A stretch of DNA of 23,721 bases from a virus, in the IMG/VR virus record IMGVR_UViG_3300043331_001109, positions 1 to 23,721 of that record. One strand, written 5' to 3'. Numbering within the stretch: position 1 is the stretch's first letter; each line of letters starts with the position of its first letter. The notes under the pieces were generated by a model that saw only the letters and a program-made list of their open reading frames with translations, was not told the DNA's origin and searched no databases. Positions 6,437-13,675 of the stretch are shown piece by piece. A program made the position numbers and the translations under genes.

Positions 6437-7715
6437 CCGCGTTAAAAGCATCTTCGACCTACCGGAATACAAGCCCTTTCGGGCGCGGTGGGATACCCGG
6501 CGCAAGGAGTTGGCCCGGCGCAAGAGCTACTACGATGGCTCGATTTATACGGACGTGCGCCGTAAATTGGGCTGGCTGGCTCCCCGGCTCTACAGGGGCA
6601 TTAAGCCCCTCTATTTACCCCTGTCCAGGGCGGTGGACGTAGACGCCGGCATCATTCCGGGCGGCTGGACGCTGCCGGAAGACGAACCAAGGCGGGATGC
6701 GTGGCAGGTGGCGATTGATACCATCTTCGATTGGTCGGATTGGGATATAGACGGGGTATTATACGTCCACTATGGGGCAATGTACGGCGTCACAGCGCTA
6801 AAAATGGCCGACCTGCGCGACCAAAAGCGGGTCATTGTCAAGCCGATCAACCCGGCCTGCGTGCTGTTGGTTGAGACTATGGAGTACGACCTGACGCCCA
6901 CGCTGGCTTTTTGGGCAGAAACACGAGCCGACAAAAAGACCGGCGAGGAGTTTGAGTATGCCGAGGTGGTGACATCAGAGACGATTCGGACGTTCGCTAA
7001 TGGCAAGCCGGCAAAGTTCGACGGGCGCGAGCCGGAATACGCCAACGAGCTAAAATTCGTGCCCTTTGTTGAGGTGGACCATATCCGCACCGGTGAGGCC
7101 CTGGGCGAGGCCACTTACCAAAAGGCGATGCCGCTCCTCGACGAGGTCAACGAACTCGCCTCCTACCTGGCCGATATTATTAGGAAACACGCCGAGCCGC
7201 AGTGGGCCATCAGCGGTGCGGAGCCGGGGGAATTGACAAAATCCGGGGATAACGTTTGGTTTTTGCCGGGCGACTCGAAGGCCACGCCCATGGTCGCCGG
7301 GATTGACATCCCCGGCGTGCTGGATTTTATCCGCGAGATCAGGGACCAGGTACACGGGGCGCTGCCGGAATTGGCATTCACGGCGCTGCTGGAAAAAACG
7401 CAAATTGCCACAGCGACGCTTGAGCTGCAGCTGATGGAGCTAGTTCTCAAGACGAAACGCACCCGGCCCAATTACGACCACGGCCTGGCCGATGCACTGC
7501 GGATGGCGGGCCGGGCGGCGGCCACAATGGGGCTGGGCGACGTGGCGGTATTGGACGATGAGGGGCTGCGCCTCGACGAGAAGCGGCCAGTTTTGCCGCT
7601 GGACCCGGAGACGGCCAACCGGCTAGAGATGCAGGCCCTGGCATTGGAGCGCGAGCGGGCACTGGCCGGGCCGGGAGAGGGAGCCGGGGGGCAGGGGAGC
7701 GGGGGAGATGCCTGA
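6423..7715 (+). CDS. Portal protein (SPP1 gp6-like)
   Basis: The 430-residue product follows TerL and has the typical portal layout. An N-terminal helical/wing region is rich in aromatic and basic residues, a beta-rich clip section lies around residues 130-240, and a long C-terminal stem/crown helix region follows (LLEKTQIATATLELQLMEL). Family resemblance is to SPP1 gp6-like portals, which form a dodecameric ring at one capsid vertex for DNA entry and tail attachment. The extreme C terminus is Gly/Glu-rich and low in complexity. ATG 6423 lies inside the TerL 3' end, and the stop overlaps the following gene by 8 nt. Confidence 0.9.
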   Translation: MAQTDRVKSIFDLPEYKPFRARWDTRRKELARRKSYYDGSIYTDVRRKLGWLAPRLYRGIKPLYLPLSRAVDVDAGIIPGGWTLPEDEPRRDAWQVAIDTIFDWSDWDIDGVLYVHYGAMYGVTALKMADLRDQKRVIVKPINPACVLLVETMEYDLTPTLAFWAETRADKKTGEEFEYAEVVTSETIRTFANGKPAKFDGREPEYANELKFVPFVEVDHIRTGEALGEATYQKAMPLLDEVNELASYLADIIRKHAEPQWAISGAEPGELTKSGDNVWFLPGDSKATPMVAGIDIPGVLDFIREIRDQVHGALPELAFTALLEKTQIATATLELQLMELVLKTKRTRPNYDHGLADALRMAGRAAATMGLGDVAVLDDEGLRLDEKRPVLPLDPETANRLEMQALALERERALAGPGEGAGGQGSGGDA

Positions 7716-8562
7716 CCCCCGCCCGGCTCAGCGATTTGAGAAAGCGATGATTCGCCTGGAGCGTGAATATGTCCGGCGGGCCAACGAGTCCCGCGCCGAG
7801 ACGCGGTTGGCGCTGATCGAGGCGCTGAGCCGGCTGGGGTTAAACAGCTCGACCCTGCCAGGCGTGATCCGGGCTGAAATGAATGCCCTGGCCCGACAAG
7901 TGGCCGCCATCGGGCGAGACCAGATCGAGCCAGTGCAGGTGGCCGCAGCCAGTTTGGCCCGCAGCCAGTTTGAGGCCCTGGGGCGATTTGAGGCCGTGCC
8001 CGATTTTGACCTGATCCAGACGACGACCGTGGACCGGCGGCAAGCCCTGGCCAGGGCGCTGGAGTCGGCGGCCTGGGTGGAGATGCTGGCGGCCCGATTG
8101 GTATCTGAGGTCGAACAGCTCCGGTCGGCCCAGGAATCACCGGAGGCGGCCCAGGCGCGATTATTGGCCAATGACCTGGCGGCGGGCCGGGTCAGCGTAT
8201 GGCGCGAGGGAGCCAATGCACTGGAGCTACAGAGCCAGCGCAATATCGGCACGGTGGCCCTGGGCGTGGCGGCGATCTACTACCTGGCCGGCCAGGCCCG
8301 CAGCGAACGGCAGTGGCTGAAACAGGCAGTGGCGCAAATTGACTCGAGTACAACCGACTGCTGCCTGCGGGTGCATGGCCAGGTGCAGCCGCTGGAGAAA
8401 CCATTTGAGCTGCGGGGCACACCGCGTTTTGCCGACGAAATGATGCACCCGCGCTTTCATTGGCGCTGCCGGACCGACGAGCTACTATGGTCGGAGGATT
8501 TGGACGCCGTAGGCGAGAGCCGGGTGGAGATGAGAAAAGCGGCGGGGGAGTTGATGAAATAG
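7708..8562 (+). CDS. Head morphogenesis protein (Mu gpF-like)
   Basis: The 284-residue protein is mostly helical over its first 200 residues. It ends with the hallmark C-terminal motif of Mu gpF/SPP1 gp7-like minor head proteins: DCCLRVHG (residues 217-224) and then HPRFHWRC (247-254), with conserved Cys and His residues that may bind metal. These proteins sit inside or at the portal vertex and are needed for head assembly or DNA ejection. It starts 8 nt before the portal stop. Position between portal and scaffold is the conserved order. Confidence 0.88.
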   Translation: MPDPRPAQRFEKAMIRLEREYVRRANESRAETRLALIEALSRLGLNSSTLPGVIRAEMNALARQVAAIGRDQIEPVQVAAASLARSQFEALGRFEAVPDFDLIQTTTVDRRQALARALESAAWVEMLAARLVSEVEQLRSAQESPEAAQARLLANDLAAGRVSVWREGANALELQSQRNIGTVALGVAAIYYLAGQARSERQWLKQAVAQIDSSTTDCCLRVHGQVQPLEKPFELRGTPRFADEMMHPRFHWRCRTDELLWSEDLDAVGESRVEMRKAAGELMK

Positions 8563-8576
8563 AGAGTGGGAAGTAT

Positions 8577-8630
8577 ATGAGCAATGATACCGGGCCGTTG
8601 CCCGTTAAACTCGAAGGAGCATTATGTTAA
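8577..8630 (+). CDS. Possible 17-codon leader peptide before the scaffold gene
   Basis: A short frame (ATG 8577, product MSNDTGPLPVKLEGALC) ends at 8630, overlapping the scaffold start at 8624 by 7 nt. GGGAAG precedes the ATG. The scaffold gene also has its own GAAGGAG 5-6 nt upstream, so coupling is possible but not required. It may be chance. Confidence 0.25.
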   Translation: MSNDTGPLPVKLEGALC

Positions 8631-9169
8631 AAATTAAGCCAAGATTTCTCTATTTACCCGACCCACCCGCGCCGGCGGGCGATCCGCCGCCGCCTGCACC
8701 ACCTGCGCCCGCGCCTGATCCCGCGCCGGGGCCGGTGCCCTATGAACGATTCAGGGAGGTTAACGAGGCTCTAAAAGCGGCTGAAAAACGGCTGTCCAAA
8801 ATTGAGGCCGATCAAAAGGCCGCCGCCGAAAAACAGGCCGCCGAGCAGGGAAAATGGCAGCAATTGGCCGAGCAGCGCGAGGCAGAGCTGAAGGCGGAGA
8901 AGCTAGGCCGGCTGCGGCTGGAAGTGGCCGCCAAAAAGGGCATCCCGGTGGATTTGGTGGACCGGATCAATGGCGAATCGGCGGAGGAAATGGAAAAGGA
9001 CGCCGACTCGCTGCTGGGCTTCTTGAAGCCCAAAGAGGGGCCGGGCGTGCCTCCGCCGTTGGGCAAGGGCGGCGGGCCGACGGCGCTGGATTTTAAAAAG
9101 ATGACGCCGGAGGAAATCAGGAAGGCGACCAAAGGGAAACCTTTGGGGCAGTTCGCTAATAGTAAGTAG
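8624..9169 (+). CDS. Capsid scaffolding protein
   Basis: The 181-residue protein opens with a strongly proline-rich linker (residues 13-42). It continues with a highly charged Lys/Glu/Ala coiled coil (about 45-105) and ends with a short basic segment. This composition, and its place directly before the major capsid gene, are characteristic of GP20/DUF4355-type scaffolds. These guide prohead assembly and are later removed. A clear GAAGGAG precedes the ATG. No protease gene is seen nearby, so removal without cleavage, or by an unrecognised protease, is possible. Confidence 0.82.
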   Translation: MLKIKPRFLYLPDPPAPAGDPPPPAPPAPAPDPAPGPVPYERFREVNEALKAAEKRLSKIEADQKAAAEKQAAEQGKWQQLAEQREAELKAEKLGRLRLEVAAKKGIPVDLVDRINGESAEEMEKDADSLLGFLKPKEGPGVPPPLGKGGGPTALDFKKMTPEEIRKATKGKPLGQFANSK

Positions 9170-9183
9170 CCAGCCTACTGGCT
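9168..9183 (+). terminator. Weak hairpin after the scaffold gene
   Basis: AGCCAG (9168-9173) pairs with CTGGCT (9178-9183) around CCTA, right at the scaffold stop, followed by the moderately U-rich GTTAATTTTAT. It could act as a partial terminator, adjusting scaffold-to-capsid ratios. Confidence 0.35.
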
Positions 9184-9219
9184 GTTAATTTTATCAATCG
9201 CTCGGTCGTGCCGTTGCAC

Positions 9220-9263
9220 GTAAATCTCGAAACCGTAGCTCCAAAAACCTACAGGAGATTTAC
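9220..9263 (+). promoter_or_regulatory. Hairpin covering the major capsid ribosome-binding site
   Basis: GTAAATCTC (9220-9228) pairs perfectly with GAGATTTAC (9255-9263), with an inner GTAG/CTAC pair (9235-9238 / 9249-9252). The Shine-Dalgarno AGGAG (9253-9257) lies at the base of the 3' arm and the ATG is 2 nt beyond the stem. The structure would limit ribosome access or protect the 5' end of a processed mRNA. Confidence 0.6.
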
Positions 9264-9265
9264 AT

Positions 9266-10162
9266 ATGGCAAACATCACCACGACCGAGCTTTCGGTCAA
9301 CATCGCCACCATTGTGGCGGCCCAGGCCCTGGGGTATCTCAAGGCCAACACGGTACTAGCCCGGCTGATCAATCGGGATTTTGAAAACGAGGTAGCCACC
9401 TACGGCCAAACGGTGGATATTCCATTTTCGGCGGCGCTAAGCGCCAACGATAAGGCGGTCAATACAGTAATTACCTTACAAACCCCAACGGCGACAAAAA
9501 GCAGCCTGACCCTGAACAAACACAAAGAGGTGTCGTTCCTGATCGAGGACACCGCCCGGGCATTTAGCCGGTCGGACTGGTTGACGCAGTACGCCAGCGA
9601 TGGGATGGCCGTGCTGGCCGAGCAGATCGATTCGGATATCGCCGCGCTCTATTCCGGCTTCAGCCAGACGATTGACGCCACATCCGGCCTGGCCGAGGAC
9701 GATTTCCGGGGGGCGCGGCGGCTACTCAACTCGGCCAAAGCCCCGCTGGGGCAGCGGTCGGCGGTTCTGCACGAAGATGCCGAGTATGAAATGTTGGGCA
9801 TCGAGAAGGTGACCAACCGGGACTATGCCGAGGCCCTGGGTCAGGCGGCAATGGACGCGATGGTGGGGCGTTTTATGGGCTTCGATGTGTTTATGGACCA
9901 GAAGATCGCCGTGGCGACGGCCCAGGCCAAAAACCTGTTTTTCCACCGCAACGCGATGTGCATGGCCACCCGGCCGCTGCCACCCGCGCCTGATAACGCC
10001 GGTGTCCTGCAAGTCGTGATGGACGAGGACGGGATCGGCCTGCGGGTAACGTTGAGCTACGATGCGGATTACCTGGGAATCAAGACGACTATTGACGTGC
10101 TCTATGGCGTGGCCGAGCTGCGCGATAGTCACGGCGTCGTGGTCAGTACACAGGAAATCTAG
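9266..10162 (+). CDS. Major capsid protein (P22 coat-like)
   Basis: The 298-residue protein shows the pattern of P22 coat-like HK97-fold capsid proteins. A short N-arm is followed by VATYGQTVDIPF (about residues 45-58), EVSFLIEDTARAFSR, a long spine helix with LAEQIDSDIAAL (around residue 120), and a C-terminal A-domain including RVTLSYDADY. No cleavable delta domain or signal is apparent, in line with a separate scaffold gene. It follows the scaffold and has its own leader hairpin and strong AGGAG, as expected for the most abundant virion protein. Confidence 0.88.
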   Translation: MANITTTELSVNIATIVAAQALGYLKANTVLARLINRDFENEVATYGQTVDIPFSAALSANDKAVNTVITLQTPTATKSSLTLNKHKEVSFLIEDTARAFSRSDWLTQYASDGMAVLAEQIDSDIAALYSGFSQTIDATSGLAEDDFRGARRLLNSAKAPLGQRSAVLHEDAEYEMLGIEKVTNRDYAEALGQAAMDAMVGRFMGFDVFMDQKIAVATAQAKNLFFHRNAMCMATRPLPPAPDNAGVLQVVMDEDGIGLRVTLSYDADYLGIKTTIDVLYGVAELRDSHGVVVSTQEI

Positions 10163-10164
10163 CG

Positions 10165-10614
10165 GTGATTAAAAACTTTTTCGCGGCGGCCGGCCTGGCG
10201 CTGGCCCTGCTGGCGCTGGCCCTGCTGCCGCTTTACTACTGGCAGCCGGTTCAGGCTGCGCCGGCGGGCCGGGCGGTCGAGGCGATCACACTCAACACGG
10301 CGGCGGTCGCCACTTCGACCACCTGGTCCGGCGGGCGCTGGTCGGCCCTGGGCAGCGATGACCCGGCGATGACGGCGGAGATCTGGCTATTCGTGGATGT
10401 CGGGACGGTCAACACGACGACCTTTGGACTCCAGGTGTCGCCGGATAATTCGACCTGGGTGGACCACAGCACGGCCGGAACGCTGGCCGCCGATGTGGCC
10501 GCCGACACCAATCAATTCACCGTGGCCGCAGTCCAGGGCGTTTACTACCGGATCGTAGCCACAATGACCAATACCAACACCCTCACGCCGACGATCAAGG
10601 TGGTGCTGAGGTAG
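10165..10614 (+). CDS. Signal-peptide-bearing protein next to the capsid gene
   Basis: This 149-residue protein starts with GTG 2 nt after the capsid stop. Residues 1-33 form a classic signal peptide: basic MIKN, a long Leu/Ala core, and a VQA-A cleavage context. The mature part is Thr-rich and beta-rich, with the segment SPDNSTWVDHS and a C-terminal YYRIV strand, like a small Ig-like or discoidin-like beta sandwich. It shares the signal peptide plus S-x-D-x-S-x-W-V design with the next gene, so the two are probably paralogues. Position would suit a capsid decoration or adhesion protein, yet a secretion signal is odd for a protein assembled in the cytoplasm. Confidence 0.6.
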   Translation: MIKNFFAAAGLALALLALALLPLYYWQPVQAAPAGRAVEAITLNTAAVATSTTWSGGRWSALGSDDPAMTAEIWLFVDVGTVNTTTFGLQVSPDNSTWVDHSTAGTLAADVAADTNQFTVAAVQGVYYRIVATMTNTNTLTPTIKVVLR

Positions 10615-10629
10615 ACAAAGGAGAATGTT

Positions 10630-11106
10630 ATGAAATCCAAATTTGAACGAGCTTTAACGGCATCCCTGGCGGGGATCGGGCTGGTTGTCGTCCTGTTTTT
10701 GGTATTTATGGCCCTGTCTCTTGGCCGGCCAGCCCAGGCCGCGCCGCCGGCAGCGCCGACGCCGGTAGCCAACATTGTGACCGGCGGCGATGGGCAATTT
10801 TTTGTCCTTCAGCCGGCGACGGCGATCGCGGTGGATACGAACACCAATGGACCCGACGTGCTGCGCTTTGATTCACTGGATGTGCAGTACGTGATTGACC
10901 ATGGCACAACCAACACCACGACCCTGACCATCCAATATAGCAATGACGGCTCCAATTGGGTCAATGGGGTGGCCCTGGTAACGGACAGCGCGGTGGATGG
11001 CAGCGATATCACCCGGGTGCCGGTTTTTGGCCGTTACATGCGGGTCAATCAAAATGTGAGCACGCCCGACATGGTCACGATCACCGTGAACGCGGTCGGG
11101 CGGTAG
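10630..11106 (+). CDS. Second signal-peptide-bearing beta-sandwich protein
   Basis: The 158-residue product has an N-terminal hydrophobic segment (about residues 10-33, GIGLVVVLFLVFMALSLG) ending in AQA-A, again a signal-peptidase-like site. A Pro/Ala linker and a beta-rich domain follow, containing TIQYSNDGSNWVNG and GRYMRVN. The Y-S-x-D-G-x-x-W motif links it to the preceding gene and to discoidin/F5-8-like sandwiches. AAAGGAG lies 6 nt before the ATG, and 15 nt separate it from its paralogue. A terminator-like hairpin follows. Likely surface-exposed or secreted; precise role unknown. Confidence 0.6.
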   Translation: MKSKFERALTASLAGIGLVVVLFLVFMALSLGRPAQAAPPAAPTPVANIVTGGDGQFFVLQPATAIAVDTNTNGPDVLRFDSLDVQYVIDHGTTNTTTLTIQYSNDGSNWVNGVALVTDSAVDGSDITRVPVFGRYMRVNQNVSTPDMVTITVNAVGR

Positions 11107-11110
11107 CCGG

Positions 11111-11148
11111 CGGCCGCCGGGATCAACGGGGTTTGAGACCGGCGGCCG
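11111..11148 (+). terminator. GC-rich hairpin after the capsid block
   Basis: CGGCCGCCGG (11111-11120) pairs perfectly with 11139-11148, followed by TTTAGT. The stem is strong and the U-tract short. It probably marks partial termination between the capsid block and the connector/tail genes. Confidence 0.55.
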
Positions 11149-11153
11149 TTTAG

Positions 11154-11181
11154 TCAGTGGTCAGTGGTCAGTAATCAGTTG
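11154..11181 (+). repeat. Heptamer tandem repeat (TCAGTGG)
   Basis: Four successive 7-bp units starting TCAGT (TCAGTGG, TCAGTGG, TCAGTAA, TCAGTTG) run straight into the GGAGG of the next gene. Heptanucleotide tandem repeats of this kind are a known feature of some cyanobacterial and Chloroflexota genomes. Confidence 0.8.
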
Positions 11182-11189
11182 GAGGTTTT

Positions 11190-11477
11190 ATGGCCAAGCA
11201 GGCGAGTAAGCCTAAAGAGGAGCGGGATTATTTTATTGTCAATCCCGCGGGGGCGATCCACTCGGTTAGTTACGAGCACGCCAAGGCGCGGCTGGCGCTG
11301 CCCGGCTGGCGCATGGCGACGGCGGAGGAGGTCGCGAAGCTAAAGGCGCGGGGTGGCAACCAGGTGCACAATAAGCCAATTTGCCAGCCGTGGAGCCCGG
11401 AGCCGCAAGAGATCGAGCTGCCGGACGAGGTAGCAGAGGCGCAGGAGGGCGGGGGCGCAGGAGAGAAAGGTAAATGA
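11190..11477 (+). CDS. Small hypothetical head-tail region protein (95 aa)
   Basis: The N terminus is basic. A compact region around residues 12-60 follows (DYFIVNPAGAIHSVSYEHAK in part, then GWRMATAEEVAKL), and the tail is acidic and Gly-rich. The central domain looks like the short phage protein often found between capsid and connector genes, but I cannot name its family. GGAGG lies 6-7 nt before the ATG, immediately after the heptamer repeat. Its stop overlaps the next gene (ATGA). Probably a virion or assembly component. Confidence 0.6.
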   Translation: MAKQASKPKEERDYFIVNPAGAIHSVSYEHAKARLALPGWRMATAEEVAKLKARGGNQVHNKPICQPWSPEPQEIELPDEVAEAQEGGGAGEKGK

Positions 11478-12319
11478 GCGACCAGCGCAACCGGCTGAAC
11501 AACGGCCGTTTTTTGACCGGCCTCGACAACTGGACGGCCAGCAATGCGGCTTACAGCGCCGGCGACGGCGACGAGCATTACGGGGTGGCGGTGCTGGCGA
11601 CGGGCGGGGGCTACGTCGAGCAGCAGTTCAGCGTACCCCACAGCCGGGGGTACACGTTCCATATTGCGGTCAAGGCGGTGGGCGCGCCGCTGGGCGCGGG
11701 CGAGGCGACGGCGCGGGTGCGGGACGGCGACGGCAATACGCTGTTCACGGTCAACCTGGTCGAGGCTACCGGCGACGCCTGGGAAGAAACAACTTACACC
11801 TGGGGGCTGCCGGCCGGCGAGACGCTGACCCTGCGCCTGACCAATGTCACGGCGGCGGGGGACGTGCGGCTTGACGACGTGTGGTTGTGGTGGGTTCCGG
11901 TTGACCGGGCCGGGCTGGCGGCGCGGGTACACGCCAAATTGGGCTCACTGGCCACGGCGCAGAGCCTGAGCACCACGCCCAGCGGGACGCTGACCGAGGG
12001 CGATTATACCTACGCGGTAGACGCCGGCCTGCGCGCAGCCGGGGCGATTGATCCGGAGACGGACCTGCCCGATGTGCGCTGGCTGGACAGCTCCCTATTG
12101 GACACAGCGCTCGACGCCATCGAAAAAGAGATGCTGGAAATGTTGCAGCGGACTTACGCGGTCAAGGTGGATACCCAGGTGGGCAGCCGGCGCGAATCAT
12201 ATAGCCAGGTGGCCAAGGCCCTGGGCGAATTGACGGGGGCCGGGGGCCAGGGGGCAGGGGCCGGTAAGGTAGTAGTACGCAAGCTGCACCACAAGGCGGA
12301 GGATTTTGAGTTTGATTGA
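11474..12319 (+). CDS. Jelly-roll domain fused to a head-tail connector-like domain
   Basis: Two parts are visible in 281 residues. Residues 1-142 look like a carbohydrate-binding jelly roll of CBM4/9 type: NGRFLTGLDNWTAS at the start, a central YVEQQFSVP, and the closing strand DVRLDDVWLWW. Residues 150-281 are helical and resemble head-tail connector/adaptor proteins (LAARVHAKLGSL ... LDTALDAIEKEMLEML ... YAVKVDTQVGSRRESYSQVAKAL). The fusion would display a glycan-binding module at the neck. It starts in an ATGA overlap with the preceding gene. Domain boundaries are estimated by eye. Confidence 0.65.
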   Translation: MSDQRNRLNNGRFLTGLDNWTASNAAYSAGDGDEHYGVAVLATGGGYVEQQFSVPHSRGYTFHIAVKAVGAPLGAGEATARVRDGDGNTLFTVNLVEATGDAWEETTYTWGLPAGETLTLRLTNVTAAGDVRLDDVWLWWVPVDRAGLAARVHAKLGSLATAQSLSTTPSGTLTEGDYTYAVDAGLRAAGAIDPETDLPDVRWLDSSLLDTALDAIEKEMLEMLQRTYAVKVDTQVGSRRESYSQVAKALGELTGAGGQGAGAGKVVVRKLHHKAEDFEFD

Positions 12320-12324
12320 GCCGC

Positions 12325-12367
12325 GTCCTGAGCCGTGTCCTGAGCTTATCGAGGGGCCTGCCGAAGG
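12325..12367 (+). repeat. GTCCTGAGC repeat element
   Basis: GTCCTGAGC occurs twice (12325-12333, 12337-12345), followed by TTATCGAGGGGCCTGCCGAAGGG. This is the widespread bacterial dispersed repeat whose usual form is CCTGAGC-TTGTCGAAGGG. It occupies the gap between the connector fusion and the small zinc-ribbon gene. Confidence 0.65.
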
Positions 12368-12419
12368 GTTTTCCCAGGAAAAGACGTGCTACAAGTAGCC
12401 CTACGGCCGGGCTGAGGTG

Positions 12420-12554
12420 ATGCTGACCCTAGCTCGCCGCCGGCGGCACAAACGCCGGCGGCGGAGCGAGCGTGGGGCGTATTACTGCCAGGAGTGCCAG
12501 GCGTGGCACCTGACCAGTATCCGGCAAGTCAGGCAGGGGCGGCGACGTGGATAA
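12420..12554 (+). CDS. Small basic zinc-ribbon-like protein (44 aa)
   Basis: A short frame starting MLTLARRRRHKRRRRSERG has 18 basic residues in its first half, then YYCQECQAWHLTS. The C-x-x-C plus W-H-L arrangement is the signature of very small phage/plasmid zinc-ribbon proteins, here probably using C-C-H ligands. GTG 12417 precedes the ATG and GAGG lies immediately upstream. Its 3' end overlaps the following gene by 8 nt. It fits snugly between two structural genes and was probably missed by length cut-offs in typical annotation. DNA or RNA binding is inferred from charge. Confidence 0.6.
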   Translation: MLTLARRRRHKRRRRSERGAYYCQECQAWHLTSIRQVRQGRRRG

Positions 12555-12858
12555 TTTCTTGACTGCAACTTGTGACCATAAAAACAACCCGACCGGGGCG
12601 GCGACGTTGAGCACGGTGGCGACGGGGATCGCCTGCACGCCGCTCGATCCGGCCAGCCGGACGCCAAGCCAGGATTACCCGGTTGAAAAACTCTACCTAC
12701 TCAGGGAGTGCTTTACCAAGTACAGCGCCTTTGTGACCGGCGATTTCCTGGTTTCGGGGGGCGTGACCTACGCGGTGCGGGCGGCCTGGCCCTGGGCGGC
12801 GCAGGGGGCAATGGATGCCTATTATCACCTGATTTTGGAGCAGCAGGTGGGAGGGTAG
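12547..12858 (+). CDS. Head-closure/stopper-like protein (103 aa)
   Basis: The GTG-initiated 103-residue product is beta-rich (ATCDHKNNPTGAATLSTVATG, then EKLYLLRECFTKYSAF and VTYAVRAAWPW), with a pattern typical of SPP1 gp16/HK97 gp7-like head-closure proteins. These plug the portal after packaging and receive the tail. The call depends largely on gene order: connector, stopper, gp10-like, tail terminator, major tail. It overlaps the small zinc-ribbon gene by 8 nt and is followed by a large inverted repeat. Confidence 0.5.
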   Translation: MDNFLTATCDHKNNPTGAATLSTVATGIACTPLDPASRTPSQDYPVEKLYLLRECFTKYSAFVTGDFLVSGGVTYAVRAAWPWAAQGAMDAYYHLILEQQVGG

Positions 12859-12860
12859 CA

Positions 12861-12935
12861 GAAGGATGAAGGCGGAAGGATGAAATAAAGAATGTTTTTC
12901 TTCCCTTCATCCTTCATCCTTCATCCTTCCGCCTT
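12861..12935. repeat. GGATGAA/TTCATCC inverted heptamer repeat, copy 1
   Basis: A 16-bp segment (12869-12884) is perfectly inverted at 12920-12935. The arms are built from GGATGAA units and three TTCATCC units, the latter starting at 12906. The 26 bp at 12861-12886 recur identically at 16557-16582. The hairpin could act as a transcription or translation barrier between the stopper-like and gp10-like genes. Confidence 0.85.
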
Positions 12936-12952
12936 TCTGTAAGGGGTAGTAG

Positions 12953-13258
12953 ATGGCGGCGAAAGTGGTGGTGATTGGGGCGGCGCAGTTGGGGGCGGAC
13001 CTGGAGACGGTGGCGGCTCTGCTGACCAAGCCGGAGTTGATTACCTGGCAGTTGGCGCTGAATATGAGCCGGGTGGTCCACCGGCGCACCGGCTACCTGC
13101 AATCTACGATATATCATAAGGCCCACGAGGCCGGGGCGACGGCGCCTTACGCCGGATTTGAAGAGGAGCGGGGCGGCAGCCACGCTTACGCGACGCGGGC
13201 TATCGAGGATTTTAATATGGAGCGGTACGCGGACAATGTGTGGGAGCCGCTGGAGTAG
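12953..13258 (+). CDS. HK97 gp10-like neck/tail-completion protein
   Basis: The 101-residue protein carries the family pattern RRTGYLQSTI (residues 45-54), then a beta strand, APYAGFEEER and AYATRAIE. It corresponds to the 'TGxLxxSI ... YxxxxExG ... PA' pattern of HK97 gp10 proteins, which sit at the head-tail joint. GTAAGGGG lies 7 nt before the ATG, just after the inverted heptamer repeat. Size and location between stopper and tail terminator support the call. Confidence 0.8.
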   Translation: MAAKVVVIGAAQLGADLETVAALLTKPELITWQLALNMSRVVHRRTGYLQSTIYHKAHEAGATAPYAGFEEERGGSHAYATRAIEDFNMERYADNVWEPLE

Positions 13259-13261
13259 GGA

Positions 13262-13666
13262 ATGGGGACACGTAAGGAGTGCAGAGAGACCCTGGCCGGG
13301 CTGTTTAGCGCCCTGACATTTACCGGCGGGGTCTATGAGTACCTGCCGATGAACCTGAACGGGGCGACGAAGGTGCTGGCGGTTTACAGCGACACCAGTC
13401 GGCACGAGATAATTTCCGGCGGTTTTGGTAACAATTTTTATCGTTTTAACCTGGACGTGCTGGTCAAGCGGGCCGGGGCGGGGGTGCAGGATGACCTGGA
13501 CGATCTGCACGAAAACGTGCGGAGCGTGATCCGGGCGGCGGTGGGTAATGCGGCCTGGAACGAGATCACTATCGAAGAGGACTCGGAGGGGCTATTTGCC
13601 GAGATCGCCGGGATTCCTTATCGAGTCGAGCAGCACAAGGTTTTGATCAAGGTCAGTAGCACATAA
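13262..13666 (+). CDS. Tail terminator-like protein (134 aa)
   Basis: Starting 3 nt after the gp10-like stop, this protein has an alpha/beta pattern: an N-terminal helix, VLAVYSDTSRHE, FNLDVLVKR, a long helix DDLDDLHENVRSVIRAAV, and final strands. This is characteristic of the gpU/DUF3168-like tail terminator or tail-completion family, which caps the tail tube and joins it to the head. It lies directly before the major tail gene, the conserved position. Sequence-level family signatures are weak, so the assignment rests on pattern and order. Confidence 0.6.
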   Translation: MGTRKECRETLAGLFSALTFTGGVYEYLPMNLNGATKVLAVYSDTSRHEIISGGFGNNFYRFNLDVLVKRAGAGVQDDLDDLHENVRSVIRAAVGNAAWNEITIEEDSEGLFAEIAGIPYRVEQHKVLIKVSST

Positions 13667-13675
13667 GGAGCTTTT

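Noticed and set aside
11154-11181. Possible CRISPR-like repeat
   Set aside because: Units are 7 bp and contiguous with no spacers; it is a heptamer tandem repeat.
11270-11932. 220-codon minus-strand open frame
   Set aside because: Antisense to two well-supported overlapping virion genes; composition is that of a GC-driven shadow.
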